A DNA stretch of 64,000 bases from Peronospora farinosa (GCA_947646735.1 CANTFK010000616.1:40671-104670); one strand, 5' to 3'; shown: positions 34,871 through 46,304, counted from the stretch's first letter. The notes: a model not told the origin generated them from the sequence alone. Program-made: numbers and translations.

Positions 34871-37800
34871 CTAGCGCCTGCCTCGCTTAGTAGACGAACC
34901 TGACTCGGACGTACGCAGCTGGGCGTCCTGGTGACCTGGCGACTTCTTGCCACTGTGTTGCGTTCTTTTCCGCTGGATAAACTCAGTGGCAAACGCCGAC
35001 ACACGAGGAGTTGAGCCCAAATACGCCGCAAGATACTCGCGAATTTCGCCTGGATCCTCCACTGACGCACAGTATTCCAGCAATGTCACATTGGCGTTGC
35101 TGTCAATAGTCTTCAGCTGCTTCACAGCCCACCCCATAAACTCTGACGAAATCTTGCTGGATCCAAATGCATTTGAACTGTCCACTTGAGCACCGTTCGA
35201 TGCAAACTCTTTACCAGCCGACGGAGCAGCTCCAAAGTTCCAAAACGACGCATCTCTCTCGGTCTGTAGAGATGATGGCTTGGGTGTGCCATTAGTAGCA
35301 CGGATTTGCTGGCGGCTTTTTAGTACAGATGCAGGTACAGGACCCAACACTGATCGAGATGGCTTGGGGATTGCTGCAGCAGCGACCTTGTTGCCGGCCA
35401 CGATATTCATCCAGTGCGAGCTAGTCGGCGCATTCTCGTTGGCTCGAGCTCGTTCTTGCGCCAAACGCTCTTCTTCAGCCAAGATATCACGCATCGACTT
35501 TGAAGTGTTGCTCTTTGTGACAGTAGCAGGTGTACCCCACGGACTTGCTACAGACGTATGAGGATGTGATGTGGGTGCAGGCGTTGGCTTTGGCGTCAGC
35601 TTAGAAACCGGAGCTGGTGGCGCAGACACCGGAGCGGTGTTCGCTGTCACGGCCACTGAATCTACACCTAGCATCATCTTTAACTGAGCCCCCATCTGTG
35701 CGAGGTTCGCAGTGTTACCCTTATTGTCGCTCATTTTGTTGAGCAATTCACGCTGCTCTTCCTGCTGAATGTCCTTAAGCGACTTTGACTTCGTCGACGC
35801 TGTGGCAGAAGCCGATTTGGTAGCCCACGCGTGAGTCTCGCTCTTGCTTTTTTCAACTTGATTTCCATTCTTCCTAAGTAGGCTCGGGTTCTTCTTCTCA
35901 TTGTCTTCAATAGGCTTTGTATCCTTCTTCGAGTACTTGGCAGGTGATACGTTCGTGGGCTTTTCGGGTTGTGTCATAACCTGGTCGTCATTTTTGCGAG
36001 CTTCAAGTACAGCACAGCCCTTTTCGTTATTCTGGATATCGTGAAGATTTGTTGACGGACGCTCCGGTACGTTTGGTCTAACGCCCCATGCATCAGGCAC
36101 GGCAGCAGATACTGGACTCTTCGGTGCAGGATGCTGAGAAAATTCCGGTGCCATTGAGCTTGTAGGCTGTGCTGCCTGCAAGTCACCTAGCGAGCTAGTG
36201 ACGTTTTCTAAACCTATCATATCCGGGGCAGTATTTGGCCAAAAAGCTTGACCATGACTCTGAACTTCATCCTTCAAGAACATCGTGCCTTGGGCGAGGG
36301 GTTGAGTATTCTGCATGTTCATTTGGTGTTGTGTGTGGTACTCGGAACGGAATTGAGTCTGCATGCCATCGATCATGAAATTGTCATTGGGTGCGACGTT
36401 GTCTTGGTTTCTGCCAAACATGCCCAGCGCACTCATAATACCTTCACGCTGGCTATGTTGCCACGAGCTTTGTTGTTGCAGGAGAATTTGCTGCTGCTGC
36501 TGTTGTTGCTGCTGTTGCTGCCGTTGCTGCTCTTGTTGATGGTGCAGCATTTGTTGCTGCTGGAACAACTGTGTTTGCTGCTGTTGACGTGCAACTTCAA
36601 GACGTTGCATCTCCAGGCGAACTTTCTCTTCTTGGTTCAGCTGAAGCATTCGTTGTTGCTGTTGCTGCTGGAGCTGCATCATTTCTTGTTGTTGCTGACG
36701 CTGCTGCTCGTGCTGCAGCTCCAACAAACGCTGCTGCTCACCTTGGCGGGGATCCACATGCATTCCTTCACCCACGTGTGTCGCCGGAGCAGCGAACGGT
36801 ATTTGCCCGTGAACGAACTGATTCGCCAGAGCTGTAAAAACACCTTCTCGACCAAAGCGAATCGGGAGGTGCGGCTTAAAGTAACCTGCCTCAAACCACT
36901 CACGCATCTCAGCAGTCTTGAACGGTCCCTGCTGTAATCCCTGTGGGTCCAGGTAAAACCATTCGTCCTCTACCTCCAAGCGCAACGAGGATAACCGGGC
37001 GAGACCTTCATCAGCTGGCATGTGAGACAGCGAAAAGCTACTTTTCTCTTCAAGCACGAGCTTTTCGTCAGCAGGTGCGAGTGTTTCAAACACGTGACTT
37101 TCGCCTGACTGACGTCTCAATAAATTCGCGGTGTCATCTTCCAACGGTATGCTAGCACTAGCACCATTATCATTATGCTGAACCTGGGAGGACGGGTCAT
37201 CCCACGGCGCGTCCTCATTGTCACTGTCGTCAAATTGTCCAGCAGCTGCAGCATCCTCAAGTTTCTTGTCAAACGCATCCAAATCGTCTTTAATCTCGTC
37301 CTATCAAAACATTTACCCAGATCAGTTGCCTCACATTACGTAAGTATCTGCTATGACTCAAGACTTACCGGGTCAATCTTTGGTCCCTGCAGCTCATCTC
37401 GCATTGCATCCATCTCTCGTCGGAATTTTTCTGCTGCTTCTGACATACTTGACAAGTCCTACAATTAACAAAACCACAGCAAGAAAACGTTAGTCACCAC
37501 CACTAACAACTACCTGCTGCATCAAGACACGCACCATTTCATTACTATCCACTCCTGCTTCCAACACATCATCCCAGACATCGTCGCCACGAGATCCTTC
37601 CGTGACTTTCACACCACGTTCCCATCTATCAGCGTGTCGATGATGTTCATCTCTCTGCTGCTGCTTTGCAGCCCCTTCACTTTCTTCTCCACGTTGATAT
37701 CCACGTGTCCCTTGAACTCCTCCAGGAGGTGCATTCCCTCGTCCACGACCACGTCCACGATTACGATTCAATGACCATTGCTTGTAAATCTCGTCATAAT

Positions 37801-38311
37801 CAAACGGTAGTGTGCTAACCGGTGGTAGACTATGCTCCGATGCAACCGTTGTCTCCGGTGGGAACGTTGGCACCTCTTTCGTTATCACATGCAATGCCAA
37901 GAGCTCTTCTTTACTATAACGAAGTACTTTATTCTTACGTCGATCACCTCGTGGATCGTCGCCAGTTCCTACGGCCGCGTCTTTAATGGACGCCAACCCG
38001 TTGCTTAATGAAGAAGACGACGACGATACAAACCCTTCACCGTCTTTTGACCATTGTGGACGATAAGCTGATCCTTCCGAGTCAGTCCGTCCTCGTCCCT
38101 TCATAGCAAACATTGTACGTGGTCGTAACGAAATATTGTTGCTACTGCTGCTGCTTGTACTGCTATTGCTAGTGGTAATAGGAGCTTCCTCATTGCTACT
38201 AGATGATCCAATGGGTGGTTTCTTTGTTACAAGAGACACGGGTGGTTGTTTCTTACGATGTTTCGTTGTCTTGGTAACAAACGCATCGTCATTCCTGGGA
38301 CTGCTGCTCAT
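34871..38311 (-). CDS. GYF-domain protein, GIGYF-like
   Basis: GIGYF proteins couple the cap-binding protein 4EHP to translational repression and mRNA decay. Three exons, 37514-38311, 37369-37458 and 34871-37300, join in frame to 1105 aa. Exon 1 has YSKEELLAL near residue 130, which fits the Y-x4-L-hydrophobic motif that binds eIF4E-type proteins, as in GIGYF, plus an RG-rich stretch (RNRGRGRGRGN). Exon 3 has the GYF domain: EWFYLDPQGLQQGPFKTAEM and EWFEAGYF, which binds proline-rich ligands. A glutamine-rich region (about 36455-36735) follows. The C-terminus has a conserved helix block near FMGWAVKQLKTI...CASVEDPGEI. The length, motif order and composition support the GIGYF family; partner identity is inferred. 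Confidence 0.88.
36455..36735. repeat. Glutamine-rich coding repeat (CTG/TTG on plus)
   Basis: Within the GYF-domain gene, imperfect CAG/CAA codon repeats encode three to four glutamine runs up to about 11 Q long, separated by LQHEQQRQQQQ-type segments. This is an intragenic low-complexity tract prone to length change. Confidence 0.9.
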
Positions 38312-38453
38312 GGGGTTTTTCTTTTTCGTGGTTGGTCGTCTTTTTCGGTTATACGTACGGTAAGGGGGAGACGTGGATGTCTACTAAGTACGAAATCTTA
38401 GTGATAGGTTTTTTTTTTAGAATAATATTTTTTTTCTTAGAAAATTAAAATTA

Positions 38454-39471
38454 ATGAGTGGGATTGGAGTCCGGAATTGGCGGTACGTGACGAGTCTTTT
38501 TTGGCAATCGTTGTGATTGTTGATGCTAATTTTAGTGCTGCTATTGATGTATGAATGCTGTTATTTATATGCGTGTTGTTTGTGTTTGTGCTATCGATTG
38601 CAGTGGTGAAATTATCGAGCCGAACGTCGCTGTGTCGGAGGATGCAGTGGATTGCTGTTTGAATACAATGACAATTGACTCTGAGTCTGCTATTAGTACT
38701 GCATTGAAGACATCATCACGTGGTATGGAAAATGAAGAGAAAAGTGTTGTGGAGTTGATGGAAGAACGACGTTCAGTGGAGAAGAAGGTGTTTCAAAAGG
38801 ACGAATTCGGTCGAGACGTTGAAGTGAAGCGACACAAGAGATTGAAACGTGAAAAAGGCCAAGACAAGAAGAAGGAACGGAAACATAAACATACACACAA
38901 GAAACATAAGCATCAACGGGACAAAAGCAGCAGCAGAGTGAGGACCTTAAGTCCTCAAGGCCGCCTCGTTGGCACTCCACCGCCGCCAGACCCATTTCGT
39001 CCACAAGTATGGACGATAGACTTGATGTGATGCCATTTTGTTACTGCAGAGACTGACTACCATATTATCACTATGTCTTGCTGCCAGCTGGACGAAGGAC
39101 GGACCAATCGCCCAAAGCGGCAACATGACAGGAATCGAAGTCGAAGCAGAAGTCGAAGCAGAAGTCGAAGCAAAAGCTATTCGTACCGTCATAAGGAACA
39201 TCGAAGCCGTGAAAAAGCAAATCCTCGCCGTGGTAGTCGCGATTCCTCCTGGCATCGTAGCAGAAGTCGAGGCAGAAAGCGAAGTCGAAGTCCACCATCT
39301 TCGAGATCACACCGTCGACGCTCATCGGCCTCAGTGGAGCGAAAGTGGACTCATAGTGCTTTTAACGACCGTAGTCGTAGTCCACCGCGAGAGCCTGATC
39401 CGTTGTATCGACCCGAGCCGGAGGCTTGGGTATCGCGAGCGGGAGGTGTCTACTTGCCGCGCAAGAACTAA
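38454..39471 (+). CDS. Arg/Ser-rich nuclear protein (splicing-related, unassigned)
   Basis: I propose three exons: 38454-38482 (MSGIGVRNW), 38604-39006 and 39088-39471, in frame, 271 aa. The middle exon has an acidic part, then basic KRHKRLKREK and a Lys/His-rich run (KERKHKHTHKKHKH), then PPPPDPFRPQ. The last exon is an RS domain (DRNRSRSRSRSRSRSKSYS, RSRSRGRKRSRSPPSSRS) ending VYLPRKN. RS domains mark pre-mRNA splicing proteins in nuclear speckles. The start MSGIG recalls the Cwc21/SRRM2 N-terminus (MYNGIG), but the rest of that domain is not visible, so I do not name it. The exon 2/3 splice is the best of several and is uncertain. Confidence 0.65.
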
Positions 39472-39859
39472 AAAAAATCTCCGAAGTCGTAGCGCGCCGT
39501 GTCGCTCACCAGAAGTTGGTTACAGCAACACAAACAAGCCAAATGAGCACGCTCCTTCGTGATTGGGATGAAAAGCAGTGCTGAGACAGCTATTGGGACT
39601 CTGTTCCCTGTTTCAATCCACCCAGACCATATTTTCTGAGGGTGTGGCAACTGCAAGTGCAAAACTAGAAAAGTTGAGACGAATTTGGAAGGCGTAGCGC
39701 GAACATCCAGCTACAAAAACAATTTTGTGGAATGTTGTTACGCCTCAGTTGCAGTTACAAGCAACAGCAACAAGCCTCAGGACTAGCAATCTATGTGACA
39801 ATTGATACTACGAGGCGGCTATAGCAACGAACACAGCAATCCCTTTTTTCTTTATGAGT
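39472..39859. other. Intergenic, convergent genes
   Basis: 388 bases between the SR-rich gene and MED11. No coding signal; 3' UTRs expected. Confidence 0.5.
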
Positions 39860-40368
39860 CTAGCTCTCCTCTGGTGTATAGTTTTCCTCAAGAAAGTGCG
39901 AGAGCGTCTGGAGCTGCTCCGACACAATTTTGACTTTTTCACGACAGATTTCCATATCTTTCTCAGCGCCGTATGTGCTTCGTTTAAAGGTACGATAGTC
40001 CGAGACGAGATGAATATGGTTGGCCAATTCCGTGTGGATTTCTTTAACCAGCTGCAAGAACTTGGTACACGCCAGATTAAAAGCGAGCGACGAACTTTCC
40101 TCGGACGATACACGTGGAGCCATCAAGGACATGGCAGTGGCCGCCGTCCGTAATGCTGTCACCAATTTCTAACGATTCAGCCGAAAGATCAATAACAAAT
40201 GGTCAAATTCAGCAGGAGATTGCAGGTTTGCATGAAGATTTATCATGTAATTGTAATACGCACCTGTTCAACGGCATCAAGAGCTTGTAGCACCGCAACG
40301 TGTCGTGAACTGGACCATGGATCGTTCGTCTCCGAGAAATGCACGCGACTGTCACTTTCGCTCTCCAT
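39860..40368 (-). CDS. MED11: Mediator subunit 11
   Basis: Head-module subunit of Mediator, bridging activators, RNA polymerase II and TFIIH. Two exons, 40264-40368 and 39860-40168, join in frame to 137 aa (MED11 is about 115-180). The N-terminal helix VLQALDAVEQKLVTALRTAA matches the family L-x-x-L/E pattern, then FLQLVKEIHTELANHIHLV and a last long helix ICREKVKIVSEQLQTLSHFL. The four-helix order and length fit MED11; short helical proteins are hard to assign by eye, so another small helical subunit remains possible. The frame is open upstream past the ATG, so a longer N-terminus is not excluded. Confidence 0.65.
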
Positions 40369-40957
40369 GTATGTTTTTATAATGATGGGTACAATCCGAT
40401 CAATCGATTTGGACAGGGGATATGAAATTGATCCCTTAATAGTAGATATGGCTGCAGACATCGAGTTCGACAGTATTACGACAATGCTGCTACCAACCAT
40501 CATGGAGCAGTCAGTCGTCTCCTCCATGTGTATTATAACCTGTATCCACCATCTGTTGATTGTTCAGGTACCATCTGGTACAATACCTTCACCAAATACC
40601 ATGCTATCGTCTCAATAGAGTCGACAAGTCTTTCAGTACCAAGTGACAATACATGTATACAGCCAATTAACTACATGTGGTCGACTACCACTTTTGACTA
40701 CGAGTAGCTCAACGACTTGTTGTTGTTTGCTCTCAGATTTCGATGTGTCGATTTGCGATTGCAGATGAGATGTAGCATATTTGTACAGCACGACATCAGA
40801 CATGAAAAGGCGCAAAGCTTAGAGCATCGTAGAGTAACTACTTGAACAATTAGAAAAAAAGTCATTTGTTGAAGCCATTATGTTCATATGCGGTAAACTA
40901 CGGCCCTATCCGCTGTCAATCCGTTTCTCGTGATTGCCATTCTTGTTCTTTCTCCAC
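40369..40957. other. Region between MED11 and coiled-coil gene; possible unassigned minus-strand exons
   Basis: 589 bases. Minus-strand open segments begin near 40885 (MNIMASTNDFFLIVQ) and cover 40633-40815 (VVLYKYATSHLQSQ...). They read more like protein than random frames, but I could not link them with good splice sites or recognise a family. Possibly an N-terminal part of MED11, a separate small gene, or noise. Confidence 0.35.
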
Positions 40958-41575
40958 ATGGACATGACATCCACAGCGGAACTTCGAGCACAGAATGAGC
41001 AACTCATGCAAGAGATTGACGCACTGCTTCGTGCCAATATGACGCTTGACAAGGAGGTTAAAGAGCTTACATCCGAGTGCGACGAATTGCGATTGACAGG
41101 CAGCAACAAGGTGCAGACGCTGGAACAGGAGCTCGAGACGGTAGACAAGGAACTCACGTCACTGCGCTCGCAGTGTCAGTCGATAATCGAGGTCGTCAAG
41201 AACGCAGACATTGAGAACAAGGTCGAAGTCGAGGAAGACCCGACGCCAGTGTCAGTCAGACGCAAACTGTCTTCGGTCATGAGCCAGACGTTACAACGTG
41301 CCAAGGGCGTGTCGATGCCAGAACATCGACGGGCATCGACAGTAGAGATGGTCGCTCACGGTCTCATTGCTAAAGCAGCGAGTTATGCGGCCCTGCCAAC
41401 AGAAAAGCCGGGTCCCGACGTCAAGATGAACAAGGACAGCCCTGCCATCTTGTCGTACGCGAAGAGCACGTCTGGTGCCACGAAGAGTCTGCTGTTCAAA
41501 ACACACTCACATTACGACAATTTTCGACGGCGTAGCCCCTGTCGTAAAAATCGTGACTCTGTCATGGTGCTCTAA
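40958..41575 (+). CDS. Coiled-coil protein, family not recognised
   Basis: Single frame of 205 aa from ATG 40958. Residues 7-85 form a heptad-rich coiled coil (LRAQNEQLMQEIDALLRANM, LEQELETVDKELTSLRSQ). The rest is basic and Ser-rich (RRKLSSVMSQTLQRAKG, RRASTVEMVAHG, a likely phosphorylation patch). The frame ends at TAA 41573-41575, but the same frame continues open to 41830 (RFATSLGTVEKTSSLFKAIQ), so the stop may be a premature one, a sequencing error or a true end. Function unknown; a cytoskeletal or trafficking linker would suit the composition. Confidence 0.55.
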   Translation: MDMTSTAELRAQNEQLMQEIDALLRANMTLDKEVKELTSECDELRLTGSNKVQTLEQELETVDKELTSLRSQCQSIIEVVKNADIENKVEVEEDPTPVSVRRKLSSVMSQTLQRAKGVSMPEHRRASTVEMVAHGLIAKAASYAALPTEKPGPDVKMNKDSPAILSYAKSTSGATKSLLFKTHSHYDNFRRRSPCRKNRDSVMVL

Positions 41576-41985
41576 GGAGTTGTGCGTTTTGCCACATCAC
41601 TAGGAACCGTCGAGAAAACTTCTTCACTATTTAAAGCCATTCAGCTTCGTCCATCGCGTCTAGTGTCGATGAGGCCCAGAGAGACCAAACACAGGTCATT
41701 AATCACCGCTTTTCCAACGGGCAGAAAAGCACTGGAGGAGTGTAGTTATCAGTACGTAGTTATGTTACGTCTAATCAGTTGCAGCACCAGCGTGTCCTTA
41801 CAGTTGCTGCAGTTTTACCAAGCGCGTTGATTCGGATGACTGACTGCCTGCCGCATAGTTTGATATGTTTATTATGAAAGCACTACTTTTAGAGGAGGGA
41901 ATAAACAAGCAGTTCGAAGCGCCTGGACGACGTCACGCTAGCTCTGTGGGGTTTCGTACTATCGCTATGGCATCTCTTCGTCTAC
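41576..41985. other. Intergenic between convergent coiled-coil gene and myosin
   Basis: The left part is an in-phase open continuation of the coiled-coil gene (to 41830). The rest, about 155 bases, shows nothing and should include the myosin 3' UTR. Confidence 0.45.
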
Positions 41986-44900
41986 TTATTCCGTGTTAGC
42001 CGACTTCTGACGCGCCAGCTTTTGTGCCTTGAGGGAGGCTAGTGTGGGACGCTCGAACTGAGACTTGCTAAGCTTGCGATTCACATAGTACACGCGTCCC
42101 GTTGAGCGAGACACCTTGGCCTCCCATCCGACAGGCAGAGATACTTCCGGTAACGCATCCAGGTTGAACGACTCGCGCACAGGGCGATCCGCTGGCTTCG
42201 GTGACGGCTTGACCACCGTCGTTGACACCTGGTTGTCGGACGGGTTTGCAGCCTCATCAGGCTTGCTGTTCGTGCGTTTGCTTCGAGAATCATACATGCC
42301 TTTCACGACCGACATTCGGCCCTTCAAACTTGACATGGCTCCCGTCACTCCAACCTCCATGCTCTTCACGATCGTGTTGCGCGTGGTGCTGTTCGTAGGA
42401 CTATCCTCACCTTCAACCTCCGAGACGTCGAAGCCATCGCCGTTATCGCCCTTCTTGTTAGAGTTCCAGAAGCGGGAGCCCACGCTCATGCTCGGCATAC
42501 GCGGAAACTGACGCTCCGACCCACGAGTCTCCGACGGACGATGGTTAAGATCCTCCGAGCCAGTAAGCGAGTCCATCAGCACGGTCTCACGCGGTTGCTT
42601 CTCCTTCTTGGACCCTAGCGTGCGGAAGATTGACTTCTTCGGCGTGGCCTTCTTCTCGGGTACACCGTCCACTTGAAGCTTTGCAAGCTGCTCCGTCAGC
42701 TTCTTATTGTCGATCTCGAGCAGCTTAATCTTCTTCTCCTTGTCGCGCACAGTGTCCTGCAGCTGACGAACCTTGACGTGGTTGCCAGCCGATGAGAATT
42801 CCTTGTCACTTTTAAACTTCTCGATCTCCGCCTTCAACTCCTTCATCGCGACCTTTATTCCCTCGTTCTTCTCGCGCAGCTTCTTGTTCTCATCTTGGAG
42901 AGTTTCGATCATGCCACCAGCATCAGCCATCACCACGCTCGAGGCAGCAGACGAATCTGCCGTCGTCAAGCTACTCCGACGTTGCAGCTGGGCATTCCTG
43001 TCCTGCTCTTCCTGAAGAGCGGCCTTCAACTTGTTGAGCTGGTAAGCCATGTCAGCCTCGTAACGTTTTTCTTCGAGAGCAGCCAAGTACTTTGGGCGCT
43101 GGATCGTCATACGAACGATGGCTTGTACACGGACAACCGCCGCCCGCATTTTGCCGTAAGAGTGACGCTTGACATAGCCGCGCACATACCGCTGGATGAT
43201 GACAGCATAGTGGTTGCTCTTGACAACCACTGCAATCTTCCGGCCCTGAATGCCTCGCCAGCGAGCTTGCGCCAAAACGAGGCCATTCATGAACGTGTTG
43301 TATCTCCGCATAGCAATCACACACCTGATAACTGACTGCAACTTGATGATAGCTTCCAGTTGTCGAAGGTACTTGATACGCTGTGTGAAACCAACCATGA
43401 CATTTTGCAGGTATGTGGCCTTGGCATCCAGAAATTTCTTACGGCGATCTTCAAGCTCTTCGAGCACGCCCAATTGAAAGTATACACGAGTCTTACCCAT
43501 CTGGTACTGCGCTGGGGACTCTAGTTTCAGTTTGTCCATGAGTAGTTGACACTTTTCTACCGCAGTGTTACCACCGCTCGGTACAAACAGCCAGAACTTA
43601 TCCAAAATCTCGATGTGCTGCAACCTATTCGGGTACGCAGCACGTGAGATACGAATGGCTTCAATCACACCAGCACACCGTAATTGAGACACCACCATGG
43701 CCTGATCCATAACCGTTGAGCTCTTAATCGGATTAGGCTTGATGCACCGCACGTAGTGGACTCGAGTTGAGTTAATGGTCGCCATCAGCTCTGTCAAGCT
43801 CTCCTTAAATTGAGTACCGACAGTCGTGATAGACAAAGCACCACCACGCTTTCGACGGCTGCCCGGCGCTTCCGAAGCAGCTGTCTTAGGTTCCGGCTTT
43901 GGTTCAAAGAGCTTTGCGATGAAAGGCTTGGACGAACCGCGCATGAGCTCGGACAGGTCAGGCAACAGCGAATCCTTGTGCTTCTCCAAGAATCCCACCG
44001 AATCATACATGACAGGTGCAGCATAGTGCTTGATCAGGAACTCGGTACGTGATGTGCGAGGGAACTCAATAACGTGTGACATGTCGTCCTTGTGCAGGGA
44101 CGTCAACTTGGACATGAAAGACTCCTCGCAACCCTTGGGTCGCATCACCTCTTCGTTCAACAGTGAAATGATGCCCATGCGGGACTCCACAACACTCAGC
44201 ACATCTTGGTTATCCGCATACTCAATGTGATCCCAGACGATACCTTCTTCCTCGTACTCAATCTGGACAGTCTTAAACACATCCTGAGTGAACTTCTGCT
44301 GAAGCTTCTCGTTGGCATAGTTAATACAGAACTGCTCGAACGAGTTGTGCTTGAAATGCTCAAAACCGAAGATATCGAGTACACCCACGTGGTTCCCCAT
44401 ATTGGAATCATCAGCGAGAGATTGGTTAATCGTGGCCACAAGCCAATCAAACACGTTGGAGTAGACCGCCTTCGCAAGTGCGTCACGGCAGTCCATAGCC
44501 AGCTCCTTCTTCAGTGGCACGCTGTACACATCGTTCACGGCACGCATGGTACGCGAACACAATGCAGTTTCAAGCGCTTCCCATGTGACGCCAAACATCT
44601 CAGTAGCAGCACTCGCACCACGGTCACCCACCGTTATGAGAGATTTCTCATCGTCTGATGCGTCTGATTGCAGCTGCACTTCACCAAGATGAAGCACACC
44701 CGCTAGCACTTCAAACAGCGGCTGCTGGTCACCACGCGACAGCCCCACAAGCTCAAGAGCCTCCCGTGTCTTGTTAAAGTGATTCCCATCAGAAAGTCCC
44801 TCGATCTTTTGTGCCGTATTGTCACCCGTGTACACGTAATGTTTTTTCGAGTCGAGCTGTAGCTCCGATGCAATGTCGGGAGAATCCAGCAGCTGGTAGA

Positions 44901-45729
44901 AGATGTGGTAGTTGCGTTCCGGCTCTTCGTGTTGGATGACACGTGTCTTCTCTAGCAGGTACGTGCGGCATTTAGCACCCACAAGTGTACCCTTTCTATC
45001 GAACTGCAGCTGTGTAAACTTTCCAAATCGACTCGAGTTGTCGTTTCGTACGGTCTTGGCATTACCAAAGGATTCAAGAAGTGGATTCACTTCAATAATC
45101 CTCTTAATAGTCGAATTGTTCATACCACCAGCAATAGTAGCCAAATGATTCATAAGGATCTTAGTGGTCTCTGTCTTACCAGCACCAGACTCACCACTGA
45201 CTAGAATAGACTGGTTGAGTTTCGACCGTCGCATATGGTCATAAGCAGAAACTGATGTGGCGTACACGTGTGGAGGGAGTTCCTCCTTCGGCTGGTTAAG
45301 ATACCGTAGATGTTGCTCCTCTGCGTAGAGATCAGGTAGCCATTTGTAAGGGTTAATGGCAATACAAATGTCCCCTGTATACGTATACGGTAGTTCACAG
45401 AGAAATCTCTTCTTAATGTTGAAGAGAATAGCAGCTTCATGCAAGTAGTTGAGTGTAATCATGTCTTCAATCCCTTCGGACCCCACGTTCTCGTTCTGAT
45501 ACGGCAGCGTCTCCAGTTGATGCACAGCCATGAGTGCCTTGGTCTTCTTACACAACATGTCGACACAGCGCTCCTCACTCTCACCATCAGGCAGCTCAAC
45601 CTTGCAGTAAATCTTGCGTGTCTTGCCATCGCCCGTGTTCTCGTCACGTAAGACTTCAGCTGCGAGCCACACGTGTGTCTCGTCTGGCACAAAGCACTTG
45701 GCACCTACGACCATCTGCAAGTCGCTCAT
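41986..45729 (-). CDS. Unconventional myosin with IQ motifs, coiled coil and C-terminal WW domain
   Basis: Actin motor. Single exon, 1247 aa from ATG 45729 (MSDLQMVVGAKCFVPDETHVW). The open frame continues 86 codons upstream without homology, so I used this start. The motor domain has the P-loop GESGAGKTETTK (about residues 178-189), NSSRFGKF (switch I), LDIFGFEHF (switch II), NYANEKLQQKF and VRCIKPN. Four IQ-like motifs follow (LQSVIRCVIAMRRY, QARWRGIQGRK, IQRYVRGYVKRH, VQAIVRMTIQRPKY), then a short coiled coil, a Ser/Lys-rich tail, and a WW domain LPVGWEAKVSRSTGRVYYVN near the end. WW domains are not found in animal or fungal myosin tails but are known in oomycete myosins. It probably binds proline-rich cargo or membrane adaptors. 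Confidence 0.97.
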   Translation of the reverse strand: MSDLQMVVGAKCFVPDETHVWLAAEVLRDENTGDGKTRKIYCKVELPDGESEERCVDMLCKKTKALMAVHQLETLPYQNENVGSEGIEDMITLNYLHEAAILFNIKKRFLCELPYTYTGDICIAINPYKWLPDLYAEEQHLRYLNQPKEELPPHVYATSVSAYDHMRRSKLNQSILVSGESGAGKTETTKILMNHLATIAGGMNNSTIKRIIEVNPLLESFGNAKTVRNDNSSRFGKFTQLQFDRKGTLVGAKCRTYLLEKTRVIQHEEPERNYHIFYQLLDSPDIASELQLDSKKHYVYTGDNTAQKIEGLSDGNHFNKTREALELVGLSRGDQQPLFEVLAGVLHLGEVQLQSDASDDEKSLITVGDRGASAATEMFGVTWEALETALCSRTMRAVNDVYSVPLKKELAMDCRDALAKAVYSNVFDWLVATINQSLADDSNMGNHVGVLDIFGFEHFKHNSFEQFCINYANEKLQQKFTQDVFKTVQIEYEEEGIVWDHIEYADNQDVLSVVESRMGIISLLNEEVMRPKGCEESFMSKLTSLHKDDMSHVIEFPRTSRTEFLIKHYAAPVMYDSVGFLEKHKDSLLPDLSELMRGSSKPFIAKLFEPKPEPKTAASEAPGSRRKRGGALSITTVGTQFKESLTELMATINSTRVHYVRCIKPNPIKSSTVMDQAMVVSQLRCAGVIEAIRISRAAYPNRLQHIEILDKFWLFVPSGGNTAVEKCQLLMDKLKLESPAQYQMGKTRVYFQLGVLEELEDRRKKFLDAKATYLQNVMVGFTQRIKYLRQLEAIIKLQSVIRCVIAMRRYNTFMNGLVLAQARWRGIQGRKIAVVVKSNHYAVIIQRYVRGYVKRHSYGKMRAAVVRVQAIVRMTIQRPKYLAALEEKRYEADMAYQLNKLKAALQEEQDRNAQLQRRSSLTTADSSAASSVVMADAGGMIETLQDENKKLREKNEGIKVAMKELKAEIEKFKSDKEFSSAGNHVKVRQLQDTVRDKEKKIKLLEIDNKKLTEQLAKLQVDGVPEKKATPKKSIFRTLGSKKEKQPRETVLMDSLTGSEDLNHRPSETRGSERQFPRMPSMSVGSRFWNSNKKGDNGDGFDVSEVEGEDSPTNSTTRNTIVKSMEVGVTGAMSSLKGRMSVVKGMYDSRSKRTNSKPDEAANPSDNQVSTTVVKPSPKPADRPVRESFNLDALPEVSLPVGWEAKVSRSTGRVYYVNRKLSKSQFERPTLASLKAQKLARQKSANTE

Positions 45730-46304
45730 ATTTTCGATTAAATCTCTCCTACCGACGTCTTTGGATCCTCTTAAACTCAGGAGTGACGTGCGTCCGACGA
45801 GAGCGGAATGCAAAATGCGCCAAAGGGAGGATTCGATACCGGTAACTGAAGCGATCCTGCAAACTAGCAACAAGGACACTTGTACTTTGTATACCCATTC
45901 TGATTTGACAACTGTTGACTTTGACATAGCCCGGCCAGTGCAGCTGGAGGAGCAATAGCGGCTGGGATTGAGGGAACAGCACGTCAAAGGATTTGAGCTT
46001 GTTGTTCATGCACTAATTCATTGCAACATGACCTCCTTTGTATCATACAATGTCTACTTGTCTTGTCTCCCTGTGGTCACTGTAGATGCATTGCATGCCT
46101 GCAAAGTACAAGTATTAATCATCTAGAGCTTACTTGTTAACCTACATGGGTACGAAATCCGCATTCGTGACGGTTCGTTTTTTGTAACGAACATGATTTA
46201 TACCGCGAACTGCTTCAACTTGCTGAATTGCATACTACTGTAATAACCGGTAACATCAATATTTCAGAGTGATGGTCAAATAGTGCAATCAATAACAAAC
46301 ATCA
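45730..46304. other. Divergent promoter region of myosin and adrenodoxin reductase
   Basis: 575 bases. The part next to myosin is open in the myosin frame, but no homology is seen. The remainder is AT-rich with no exon. Confidence 0.5.

Noticed and set aside
36248..36937. Plus-strand leucine-rich ORF of 229 codons
   Set aside because: The leucine runs are the antisense of the glutamine codons in the GYF gene.
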